Assembly (NCBI RefSeq): GCF_021353265.1
Contig: NZ_JAJTWU010000007.1
Location: 248,001 to 312,000, forward strand
Origin: Pelomonas cellulosilytica
Lineage (GTDB): Bacteria > Pseudomonadota > Gammaproteobacteria > Burkholderiales > Burkholderiaceae_C
Length of the DNA stretch: 64,000 bases
Direction: 5' to 3'
Positions 1-7,344 of the stretch are shown piece by piece. Every line of letters starts with the position of its first letter. Position 1 is the first letter of the stretch. The notes under the pieces were generated by a model that was not told the DNA's origin, did not search any database, and saw nothing but the letters and a program-made list of their open reading frames with translations. Both the position numbers and the translations under genes were made by a program.

Positions 1-17
1 TCAAAGGCGGTTTGCAT
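1..17 (-). CDS. 5' end of a gene leaving the window on the left
   Basis: On the minus strand an ATG at 17-15 follows a good Shine-Dalgarno sequence (GAGGAG, then 4 bases) and opens a frame reading M-Q-T-A-F. Only five codons lie in the window, so the product cannot be named. It is downstream of and co-directional with the TonB receptor, separated by about 160 bp that include a strong hairpin. Confidence 0.45.
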
Positions 18-82
18 CGTTGCTCCTCGTGCACACGCAACGACGCAAGTTCCGCGCCCACCCGAAGGCGGTGGCTCGTGGT

Positions 83-111
83 GCGCCAGGCACCATTGTG
101 GTGCCTGGCGC
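83..111. terminator. Perfect 13-bp inverted repeat, probable terminator
   Basis: The arms at 83-95 and 99-111 are perfectly complementary (GCGCCAGGCACCA), with a 3-base loop. It lies 65 bp beyond the stop codon of the TonB receptor and before the next minus-strand gene. There is no clear U-tract, so intrinsic termination is inferred from position. It could also be a dispersed palindromic repeat of the REP type. Confidence 0.45.
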
Positions 112-175
112 CCGTCGCCCGTGTGCCAGGGCACCGCTTTTACACCCGCGCCCTGGGCGCGAGCTCAGTCGACGC

Positions 176-2167
176 TCAAAACCGCACTTGCAGGCCCGTG
201 CTGGCGGAGCGGCCCGACTGCGGCGCGAGGTCGCGGATGGTGGGCACCGCCGTCGCGTTGTAGGCCAGCTTGTTGCCGAGGTTGTCGAGTTTGAGGTACC
301 ACAGCGCGTCGGTCGTGCCCCAGCGGAACTGCCGGGCCAGCGACAGCCGTACCGTCCCGTAGCCGGCGGTGGGCGTGTCGAACGCGGAGACCCGGTCCTG
401 GCGCGCTGCGCCACGCCACTCCAGCCGGCCCGACCAGTCGCCTCGGCGCGCTTCCAGGCCCACCATGGCCCGCAACGGCGCCAGGCGCGGCAGCGGCTCG
501 CCGGTCGCACGGTTGTCCCCGCGCACCGCATCAAGCTGGCCCAGCAGCGCCACGGCGGGGTGCACCTGCCAGCGGCCTTCGACCTCAGCGCCGCGCAGCC
601 GCGCCGGCACCGCCGTGAAGGCATAGACCGGCACGCTCTGCCCGTCGTTGTCTGCCAGCTCGCCGGTGGCCTGCAGCGCGATGTAGTTCGAGAAGCGTGT
701 CTCGTAGACGTTCAGGTGCAGGTGGCTTTGGGCCGACTCCCACTTCAGCCCAAGGTCCACGCCCTTGGAGCGCTCCAGCCCCAAGCCGGCATCGCCGCGC
801 TCGTAGGCCGCGCTGGCCACGTGCAGCCCGTTGGCGAACAGTTCGTAGTAGGCCGGTGCGCGCTGCGTGCGGTTCAGGTTGACGCTGGCGCTCCAGCCGC
901 CGCCCATTGGCGCGACGGCACTCAGCGCCAGACTCAGCGGGCTGAAGCGCCGCGACTGCGCGACGCCGAAGCGGTCACCGCCGTCGGAATCCACCGCCAC
1001 GCGCTCGGTCCGCGCGCCGGCCGACCAGTCGACGCCGGCCAGCCGCGCCTGCTCCAGCACGAACACGCCAGTGTTGCGCGTGCGCGTACTGGGCACGAAG
1101 GCCTCCTCGCCCAGCGCCGAGAAGTCCAGTTGCTCGGTCTGCAAACCGATCAAGCCCTTGACCGGGCCGAGCGCCGCGTGTTCCACCTCCAGGCGGCCAT
1201 CGGTGCCGCGGCTCTTGAACGTGGTGCCCGTCACGTCGCCCTCCATCTCGGTGTGCTCGTAGCGGTTGCGGCTGAGCTGCCAGCTGACGCGGTGGATGGG
1301 GCCGTCCGCCGTAGCCCATTCACCGGCCGTCGCCAGGCGCTGGCGCTGCATGCGGATCGTCACGTCGGCCTCGGCCGTGGTGCCGTAGTCGGTGTGAAAG
1401 TCGTCGACCGACACACCCGCAAAGCCGCCCTGGAAGAACACCGAGCCGCCCACCGCGCCGCCGTGGCTGCGCGCTGCGGAGTTGCGCACGCTGGTGCGGC
1501 TCTCGGTGCCGTCGTCGGTCGGACTGTCGAACCGCGGCGTGCGCTGGTCGCCGGCGTCGCGGCCCGCGACGTCCACATGCCAGCCCCAGCCGGCATGCGG
1601 CTGGCCGCTGCCGCCGTCCAGCACCAGCGCGCCGCTCTTGTCCTGCGAGGCGCCGCCCAGGCGCACCTCCGCCGCACCACTAACACCCTGGATCAGCGTG
1701 CGCGGGATGCGGTTGTCCAGCGTGTTGACGACGCCGCCGACGGCATTGCCGCCGTACAGCAGCGCCGCCGCGCCACGCAGCACCTCGACCTTGTCGATGA
1801 CCAGCGGGTCGATGGCCACGCCATGGTCGAAGCTGAGGTTGGACGCGTCCACCGACGCACCGGAGTTGCTAAGGATGCGCACCCGGTCGCCGTCCAGGCC
1901 GCGGATGCTGGGCCGGCTGGCGTTGGGACCGAAGTTGGTGGCCGCGACGCCGGGCAGACCTTGCAGCGTGTCACCGAGGTTGGCGGCGCGGGTCAGCACG
2001 AGCTGGTCGCCGGACAGCGAATCGCTGGGCTGGGCCAGCACCTGGCTCTTCAACGGGTTGCCGGTGACGACGACCTTGTCGAGGGATTCGGTCGGGTCGG
2101 CGTGGGTGGCGGAGACGAAGACGGACAGGCAGGCGGCCGCGATCGGCGCCAGGGCGAAGGAACGCAT
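176..2167 (-). CDS. TonB-dependent outer-membrane receptor, ZnuD-like
   Basis: The product is 663 residues and predicted to take up a metal or metal complex across the outer membrane using TonB energy. The chosen ATG gives an N-terminal signal peptide (MRSFALAPIAAACLSVFVSA, then THA|D). A plug domain follows (LDKVVVTGNPL; RPSIRGLDGDRVRIL; VEVLRGAAALLYGGNAVGGV near residues 55-150), then a beta-barrel ending in the aromatic LQVRF typical of outer-membrane proteins. The SFDHGVAIDPL segment and plug arrangement resemble the zinc receptor ZnuD. A His- and Asp-rich loop around residues 180-240 is compatible with metal binding. The ATG at 2374 is rejected because its extra 69 residues are Arg/Pro-rich and precede the signal peptide. 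The gene follows a small DUF2946-like gene by 67 bp, probably in one operon. Substrate specificity is inference. Confidence 0.85.
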   Translation of the reverse strand: MRSFALAPIAAACLSVFVSATHADPTESLDKVVVTGNPLKSQVLAQPSDSLSGDQLVLTRAANLGDTLQGLPGVAATNFGPNASRPSIRGLDGDRVRILSNSGASVDASNLSFDHGVAIDPLVIDKVEVLRGAAALLYGGNAVGGVVNTLDNRIPRTLIQGVSGAAEVRLGGASQDKSGALVLDGGSGQPHAGWGWHVDVAGRDAGDQRTPRFDSPTDDGTESRTSVRNSAARSHGGAVGGSVFFQGGFAGVSVDDFHTDYGTTAEADVTIRMQRQRLATAGEWATADGPIHRVSWQLSRNRYEHTEMEGDVTGTTFKSRGTDGRLEVEHAALGPVKGLIGLQTEQLDFSALGEEAFVPSTRTRNTGVFVLEQARLAGVDWSAGARTERVAVDSDGGDRFGVAQSRRFSPLSLALSAVAPMGGGWSASVNLNRTQRAPAYYELFANGLHVASAAYERGDAGLGLERSKGVDLGLKWESAQSHLHLNVYETRFSNYIALQATGELADNDGQSVPVYAFTAVPARLRGAEVEGRWQVHPAVALLGQLDAVRGDNRATGEPLPRLAPLRAMVGLEARRGDWSGRLEWRGAARQDRVSAFDTPTAGYGTVRLSLARQFRWGTTDALWYLKLDNLGNKLAYNATAVPTIRDLAPQSGRSASTGLQVRF

Positions 2168-2234
2168 GAGAAAACTTCCACGAGAAAACACAAACACCCG
2201 CGCTCGGACGACGGCGCGGGAAGGCTTGAAGGAG

Positions 2235-2546
2235 TCAGGTGGAAGCGGGCGGGGCGCGCGCCGGCGGGCGCCAGGCGGCGTCAAGCTCGACAACGGCGCT
2301 GAACGACGGCGCGGGAACGCTGGCCGACGCCACAACCGGCGGCAGCGCCGACGGCTCGGCGGCCGGAGCGCCACCGGCGAGGTTGGCCGCCGTCAGGCAC
2401 AGGTCGCAGTGGACCAGGTGGGCGATGCCGTCCGTCGAGCGGTCGGTGACGTGAGACAGCGCGTGCACGCCCGCCATCGCCTGGGCGAGGGGCAGGACGA
2501 GGGCCAGCCAGAACAGCCAGCGATGTGCGATGCGGCGCAGATTCAC
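2235..2546 (-). CDS. Small DUF2946-like protein upstream of the TonB receptor
   Basis: A 103-residue protein starting at GTG. It has an N-terminal hydrophobic signal or anchor (residues 8-26, WLFWLALVLPLAQAMAGVHA), a His-rich segment and an HCDLCLTAA motif near residues 47-55, then a Pro/Ala-rich tail. Short exported proteins with an H...CxxC centre of this kind (DUF2946) are commonly found beside metal-related TonB receptors. The CxxC and histidines suggest metal or thiol chemistry, but the function is unknown. It is co-directional with the receptor and divergent from the M20 gene. The start is only 42 bp from the neighbour's ATG, so the promoter region is compact. Confidence 0.6.
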   Translation of the reverse strand: MNLRRIAHRWLFWLALVLPLAQAMAGVHALSHVTDRSTDGIAHLVHCDLCLTAANLAGGAPAAEPSALPPVVASASVPAPSFSAVVELDAAWRPPARAPPAST

Positions 2547-2588
2547 GGGCGTAATCCTAAACTCGGTGGGTTACGGAGCCCTGAAGTC

Positions 2589-3785
2589 ATGAAGCTCATC
2601 GAATCCATCCTGGCCGACGCGCCGTCGATCACGGCCATCCGCCGCGACCTGCACAAGCACCCCGAACTCTGCTTCCACGAGGAGCGCACCGCCGATGTCA
2701 TCGCCAACGCCCTGACCGCCTGGGGCATCCCCGTCCACCGCGGCCTGGGGCGGACGGGCGTGGTCGGCATCGTCAGGAACGGCAGCTCGGACCGCGCCGT
2801 GGGCCTGCGCGCCGACATCGACGCGCTGCCCATCACCGAGCGCAACGAGTTCCCGCACGCGAGTTCCATCCGCGGCCGCATGCACGCCTGCGGGCACGAT
2901 GGCCACACGGCCATGCTGCTGGCCGCAGCCAAACATCTGGCGACGAGCCGCAATTTCGACGGCACGGTCTACCTGGTGTTCCAGCCCGCCGAAGAAGGCG
3001 GCGGTGGCGCGCGGGAGATGATCAAGGACGGCCTGTTCGAGAAGTTCCCGATGGAGGCCATGTTCGGCGCGCACAACTGGCCCGGGCTGAAGGCCGGCCA
3101 GTTCGCCGTCAAGACCGGCCCGGTGTTCGCCAGCAGCAATGAATTCAAGATCACGCTCAAGGGCAAGGGCTCGCACGCGGCCATGCCGCACCTGGGCGTG
3201 GACCCGGTGCCGGCCGCCTGCCAGTTGGTCACCGCCTTCCAGACCATCATCAGCCGCAACAAGCGGCCGCTGGACCCCGGCGTCATCTCCGTGACGATGA
3301 TCCACGCTGGCGAGGCCACCAACGTCGTGCCGGACTCGGTGGTCATGGAAGGCACGGTGCGCACGTTCACGCTGGAGCTTCTGGACCTGTTGGCGCGCCG
3401 CATGCGCGACATGACCGAGCAGCTGGCCGGCGCCTTCGAGCTGACAGCCGAGTTCGAGTTCCGCCGCAACTACCCACCGACGATCAACCACCCGGCCGAG
3501 TCCGACTTCGTGCGCCGCGTGCTGATAGACATGGTGGGCGACGACAACGTGCAGGAGTTCGAGCCGACGATGGGCGCCGAGGACTTCAGCTACTACCTGC
3601 TGGACAAGCCCGGCTGCTACTTCCTCATCGGCAACGGCGACGGCGAGCACCGCACCGGCGGCCACGGCCTCGGGCCCTGCATGCTGCACAACCCGAGCTA
3701 CGACTTCAACGACGACCTGATCCCGCTGGGCGGCTCCATGTGGGTGCAGCTGGCCGAACAGTGGCTGAACACGCCCAAACCATGA
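2589..3785 (+). CDS. M20 family metallopeptidase/amidohydrolase (hippurate hydrolase-like)
   Basis: A 398-residue cytosolic enzyme of the M20D group (hippurate or N-acyl-amino-acid hydrolases, IAA-amino acid hydrolase-like). Metal-binding and catalytic motifs are visible: GLRADIDALPI, MHACGHDGHTAML (about residues 98-110), VFQPAEEGGGGARE (general-base Glu pair), HAAMPHLGVDP and GAEDFSYY near the C-terminus. The ATG at 2589 starts the standard N-terminus (IRRDLHKHPELCFHE follows); a much longer upstream open frame is not coding-like. Its stop codon overlaps the start of the next gene (ATGA), so the two are translationally coupled. The exact substrate cannot be told from sequence. Confidence 0.9.
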   Translation: MKLIESILADAPSITAIRRDLHKHPELCFHEERTADVIANALTAWGIPVHRGLGRTGVVGIVRNGSSDRAVGLRADIDALPITERNEFPHASSIRGRMHACGHDGHTAMLLAAAKHLATSRNFDGTVYLVFQPAEEGGGGAREMIKDGLFEKFPMEAMFGAHNWPGLKAGQFAVKTGPVFASSNEFKITLKGKGSHAAMPHLGVDPVPAACQLVTAFQTIISRNKRPLDPGVISVTMIHAGEATNVVPDSVVMEGTVRTFTLELLDLLARRMRDMTEQLAGAFELTAEFEFRRNYPPTINHPAESDFVRRVLIDMVGDDNVQEFEPTMGAEDFSYYLLDKPGCYFLIGNGDGEHRTGGHGLGPCMLHNPSYDFNDDLIPLGGSMWVQLAEQWLNTPKP

Positions 3786-4333
3786 ATCAAGAACAAGTCA
3801 TCGCCGACACCCGCGACTGGGTCGTCAAGGCCGTCATCGGCCTGAACCTTTGCCCCTTCGCCAAGGCGGTGCATGTAAACGAGCGCATCCGCTACGTCGT
3901 CAGCGACGCGACCGAGCCCGAGGCGCTGCTGAAGGACCTCGCGCGCGAGCTGCTCGCGCTGAACCGGGCTGACCCCGAAGACGTGGACACGACACTGCTG
4001 ATCCACCCGGGCGTGCTGACCGACTTCCTCGAATTCAACGACTTCCTCGACGCCGCCGACGCGCTGGTCGACGAGCTGAAGCTCGACGGCGTCCTGCAGA
4101 TCGCCGACTTCCACCCCGACTACCAGTTCGAGGGCAGCGCGCCCGACGACATCGCCAACTACAGCAACCGCTCGCCCTACCCCACGCTTCACCTGCTGCG
4201 CGAGGAGAGCATCACACGCGCAGTCGAGTCCATGCCCGACACGGCGGCCATCTTCGAGAACAACCTCGACACGCTTGAGCGCCTGGGCCCCGACGGCTGG
4301 CAGGCGCTGGGCCTGAAGCGCGCTACTCCTTGA
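3782..4333 (+). CDS. DUF1415 family protein
   Basis: A 183-residue protein matching the conserved DUF1415 family: the N-terminal NLCPFA segment (residues 22-27), the central HPGVLTDFLEFNDFL and ADFHPDYQF, then NRSPYPTLHLLRE near the end. The biochemical role of the family is not established. It starts inside the stop codon of the M20 hydrolase (ATGA overlap), so expression is coupled. The 3' end overlaps the convergent minus-strand gene by 11 bp. Confidence 0.85.
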   Translation: MNQEQVIADTRDWVVKAVIGLNLCPFAKAVHVNERIRYVVSDATEPEALLKDLARELLALNRADPEDVDTTLLIHPGVLTDFLEFNDFLDAADALVDELKLDGVLQIADFHPDYQFEGSAPDDIANYSNRSPYPTLHLLREESITRAVESMPDTAAIFENNLDTLERLGPDGWQALGLKRATP

Positions 4334-4685
4334 CCCAGGAAAGGCCGCCGCCGGGCCGCTTGGGCGCATTGGCCCGTGTGCGCAGCACGGCATCGAAGCC
4401 GCTCCTGCCTCCGTTCCAAATCGCTGTCAGCAGGCTGACGACGTCGTCGCGCGTGTAGGGCTCCAGGTCGGCTCGAAACTGCTTGATCGCGGCGGCCAGC
4501 ACTTCCCGCGGCAGCCCCTGGTGCGACGCCAGTACGACGAACATCGCGGCATAGAGGTCGGGCCAGCATCCGCACAGCCGCTGGATGCGCACGAGCGCGT
4601 CATGCGGCGTTGCCCTGTGGCCGGGGAGCAGCCACGCCATCTCGTCGCTGCCTTCTTCAGCACTCGCGGCATCGGTGTCCACCAT
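4323..4685 (-). CDS. Hypothetical protein, 120 residues
   Basis: The start ATG at 4685 has a strong Shine-Dalgarno (AGGAGG) 7 bases upstream, which decides it over a longer open frame beginning at 4961. The protein is acidic at the N-terminus (VDTDAASAEEGSDE) and then helical (RIQRLCGCWPDLYAAMFVVL, KQFRADLEPYTRDDVVSLL). No catalytic motif, signal peptide or known family is recognised. It is convergent with the DUF1415 gene, overlapping its end. Confidence 0.65.
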   Translation of the reverse strand: MVDTDAASAEEGSDEMAWLLPGHRATPHDALVRIQRLCGCWPDLYAAMFVVLASHQGLPREVLAAAIKQFRADLEPYTRDDVVSLLTAIWNGGRSGFDAVLRTRANAPKRPGGGLSWVKE

Positions 4686-4851
4686 GGTCGTCTCCTCCTG
4701 GCCGTGCAGCTCTGGATTTCTCACGGCGCCGGTGCAGTGTCGATCATTTATGACTTTGCAAATGTCCAATTCAGCACGCCAACGCCCGTGAAAAGCGCCT
4801 GACGCCCCAGTCATGCGGCAAACTCCTCGATTGCTCCGAGCCCGTGCCGCC

Positions 4852-5541
4852 ATGCAGCCCAAGACCCTCGCCCTGATCGACGACGACGCTGAGTATTCCG
4901 AATTCCTGACCCAGTTCCTGCAGGAGCAGGGCATCGGGGTGAGCCGCTTCGACGACAGCAATGCGCTGCTGGCCGCCCCCGACGCCTTCTCGTTCGACTT
5001 CTATCTGGTCGACCTGATGCTGCCGGGCGTCAACGGTGTGGAACTCATCAAGATCCTGCGCCGCCGCACGGACGCCGGCATCGTCGTCGTGTCCGGGCGG
5101 CTGGGGCCCGAGGTGTTCCGCGAGGTCATCACCGCCGGCGCCGACATGTATCTCGTCAAGCCTGTGCAGTTCGAGCAGGTGTCGCTGGCGATTGCCGCCG
5201 TGCAGCGCCGCGTCGCCAAGCCGTCGGCCGCCGATGCGATCTGGAAGCTGGACCGCTCCAGCGGCGAGCTCATCGTTCCCGATGGCACGCGCATCCAGCT
5301 CTCCGAAGCCGACCGCCAGCTGCTGGAATGCTTCGCTCAGGCCGGCGGTGAGCCGGTCACGCGCGAGGCGCTGCTGAACAAGCTGGGCCGCGAGGTGCCC
5401 GACGGTGACGCCGACGACGGCTTGTCGGCCACCATCTACCGGCTGCGCCGCCGCATCGAGCGCGCCACGCCCACGCTGGTGCCGCTGCAGAGCAAGTCGC
5501 GCGTGGGCTACGTCTTCCGCGCGCCGCTGCAGCTGATCTGA
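4852..5541 (+). CDS. OmpR/PhoB-type response regulator
   Basis: A 229-residue two-domain regulator. The receiver has the acidic pocket DDD (residues 10-12), phospho-acceptor D54 in YLVDLMLPG and the conserved Lys in YLVKPVQ. The C-terminal winged-helix domain (about residues 130-229) has the usual RVGYVFRAP ending. ATG at 4852 fits the receiver start; an in-frame ATG at 4813 would add 13 residues. No histidine kinase is adjacent. The GGDEF protein and GAF/PAS kinase downstream lie on the opposite strand, so the partner is not evident. Confidence 0.85.
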   Translation: MQPKTLALIDDDAEYSEFLTQFLQEQGIGVSRFDDSNALLAAPDAFSFDFYLVDLMLPGVNGVELIKILRRRTDAGIVVVSGRLGPEVFREVITAGADMYLVKPVQFEQVSLAIAAVQRRVAKPSAADAIWKLDRSSGELIVPDGTRIQLSEADRQLLECFAQAGGEPVTREALLNKLGREVPDGDADDGLSATIYRLRRRIERATPTLVPLQSKSRVGYVFRAPLQLI

Positions 5542-5551
5542 GCCGCAGCCC

Positions 5552-7294
5552 TCAGCCGAGCGTCGGCGCCAGCTTCAGCACGACGGCGTTGCGCCCTCCA
5601 CGCTTGGCCTCGTAAAGAGCGCCATCTGCGCGGTCGATCAGCGGTCGCGCATCGAGGTCGTCCACCGACGCGAGGCTCACGCCGACGCTGACGGTCACAC
5701 GGCCCACCTGCGCAAAGCTCACCGTCTCGACTGCCGCCCGGATCTTTTCCGCGGCGATGACGGCCTCCTGCGGGCCGGCCAGTTCCGGCAGCAGCACGGC
5801 GAACTCCTCGCCGCCGAAGCGCGCAGCCACGTCCGTCGCACGGATGGAGGCCTGCAGCAGGTGCGCGAGCTGGCGCAGCACGGCGTCGCCGGTGGGGTGG
5901 CCGAACTGGTCGTTGATGCGCTTGAAGTGATCCACGTCCAGCAACAACAGCGCATGGACACGCGCCCGCTGCCGCCCGTAGCGGCGGTCCAGCGCCTGGG
6001 CTTCGGCGAGGCGGGCGTCCAGGCTGCGGCGGTTGTGCAGGCCGGTCAGCGGGTCGCGCGTGGCCAGATGCTCCAGCGCCGCGTTGGCCGCCTGCAGTTC
6101 GGCGGTGCGCTGCTGCACCTGGGCTTCCAGCGTTGCGTTGGCCTGCTGCAATTCCTGCTCGGTGGCCAGCAGCGAGCCGGCCATCGCGCGCATCGCATCG
6201 CTGAGCCGGGCCAGCTCCATCGCACCGGGGTCCGGCGGAAAGTCCGGCATGCGCCGTTCGGCCTCCACGCGCTCGGCGATCTGCGCCAGCTCCTCGACCG
6301 GCCTGCTGATGCGCCGCGCCAGCAGCAGCGCCGCCAGCGTCAGCACGGCGGCCGCCATGATGCCCAGCAGCACCAGCTCACGCTGGAGATCACGCACCGG
6401 TCGCAACGCCTGCTCCAGCGGCTGACGGGTCACGATGCGCCAGCCCAGCGCCGCATCGGTGCTCGACTGCAGCTGCGCCTCGCTGGTCAGGTAGGTCTGG
6501 CCGCCGAAGTCCAGCTCGCCGTCGAAGCGGCCACTGGCCGGCCTGGGCAGCACGTTGGCACCATCGGCCTGCGCGGCCTTCAGCGCCTCCGGATACAACA
6601 CGCGACCGTCGCGGTCCAGGATGAGGGCGTCGATGCCACCGCCCGGGTTCTGCCGGCGCGTGACACCCTCCACGAGGCCTGTGACCCAACGCCAGTGCGC
6701 ATGAGCGCCCACAACACCGAGCAGCTTTCCGTCGGCAGCTCGGATGGGCGCAGCGAAGTCGATAAAGCGCGTCGGCTCGCCGTTCGGCGCCACGGGCAGC
6801 ATGCTGGCCAGCAGCTTGGCCTCGTGCACGTCGCCCACGTAGACGCGCTCGCGCGCGGCGATGAACCACTCGCGCTGCGCCACCGACCGGCCGGCCAACA
6901 GGCCGCCGGTGGCCTGCAGCACCGTGCCGTCCGGCGCGGCCACGCCGAGCCAGCCGAACTCGTCGTGCAGCGCGGCGCGGCGCTCCAGCGCGTCGCGTAC
7001 GCGGGGGGCGTCCAGCGGGCCGTCGACGAGATGCGGGGCGACGCTCAGCAGCTCGATCTCCCGTTCTCGGTCGCGCAGCTCCGTGGCCAGCAGGTCGGCG
7101 GCGAATTGGGCCGTCGTACGAACGACGGCCTGTTGCGCGGTGTAGAGCTCCTGCGTGGCGACGCGGCCGAGGTAGACCCCCACGAGCGTCAGGATGGCCA
7201 GCGCCAGCCCGCCCAGCACCAGGCTGAGCTGGCCCCGCAGGCTCGGCAGATGGCGAGCGGGTGAGGCGGTCACGTCGTGAGGTGTGTCAGGCAT
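5552..7294 (-). CDS. Membrane diguanylate cyclase (periplasmic sensor-HAMP-GGDEF)
   Basis: A 580-residue protein predicted to make c-di-GMP. It has a first membrane segment at about residues 25-45, then a periplasmic Cache-like sensor region to about residue 300, a second membrane segment (ELVLLGIMAAAVLTLAALLL), a HAMP linker and a coiled coil (LLATEQELQQANATLEAQVQ). The C-terminal GGDEF domain has DPLTGLHNRR at its start and the active-site GGEEF near residue 493. An RxxD inhibitory site (RATD) lies exactly five residues before GGEEF, so product inhibition is expected. It is co-directional with, and 50 bp downstream of, the kinase gene that follows, so they may share a transcript. The activating ligand is unknown. 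Confidence 0.9.
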   Translation of the reverse strand: MPDTPHDVTASPARHLPSLRGQLSLVLGGLALAILTLVGVYLGRVATQELYTAQQAVVRTTAQFAADLLATELRDREREIELLSVAPHLVDGPLDAPRVRDALERRAALHDEFGWLGVAAPDGTVLQATGGLLAGRSVAQREWFIAARERVYVGDVHEAKLLASMLPVAPNGEPTRFIDFAAPIRAADGKLLGVVGAHAHWRWVTGLVEGVTRRQNPGGGIDALILDRDGRVLYPEALKAAQADGANVLPRPASGRFDGELDFGGQTYLTSEAQLQSSTDAALGWRIVTRQPLEQALRPVRDLQRELVLLGIMAAAVLTLAALLLARRISRPVEELAQIAERVEAERRMPDFPPDPGAMELARLSDAMRAMAGSLLATEQELQQANATLEAQVQQRTAELQAANAALEHLATRDPLTGLHNRRSLDARLAEAQALDRRYGRQRARVHALLLLDVDHFKRINDQFGHPTGDAVLRQLAHLLQASIRATDVAARFGGEEFAVLLPELAGPQEAVIAAEKIRAAVETVSFAQVGRVTVSVGVSLASVDDLDARPLIDRADGALYEAKRGGRNAVVLKLAPTLG

Positions 7295-7344
7295 CGCGAT
7301 GACTTCAGTATCCGCTCGGTGCCGGCGTCAAAGGCATCCGCGAT

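Noticed and set aside
83-111. Insertion sequence end
   Set aside because: A single perfect hairpin without a transposase or a second copy in the window.
20-2302. 760-codon plus-strand frame opposite the TonB receptor
   Set aside because: Composition is Arg/Ala/Val-rich with no domain; the minus strand has a signal peptide, plug and barrel.
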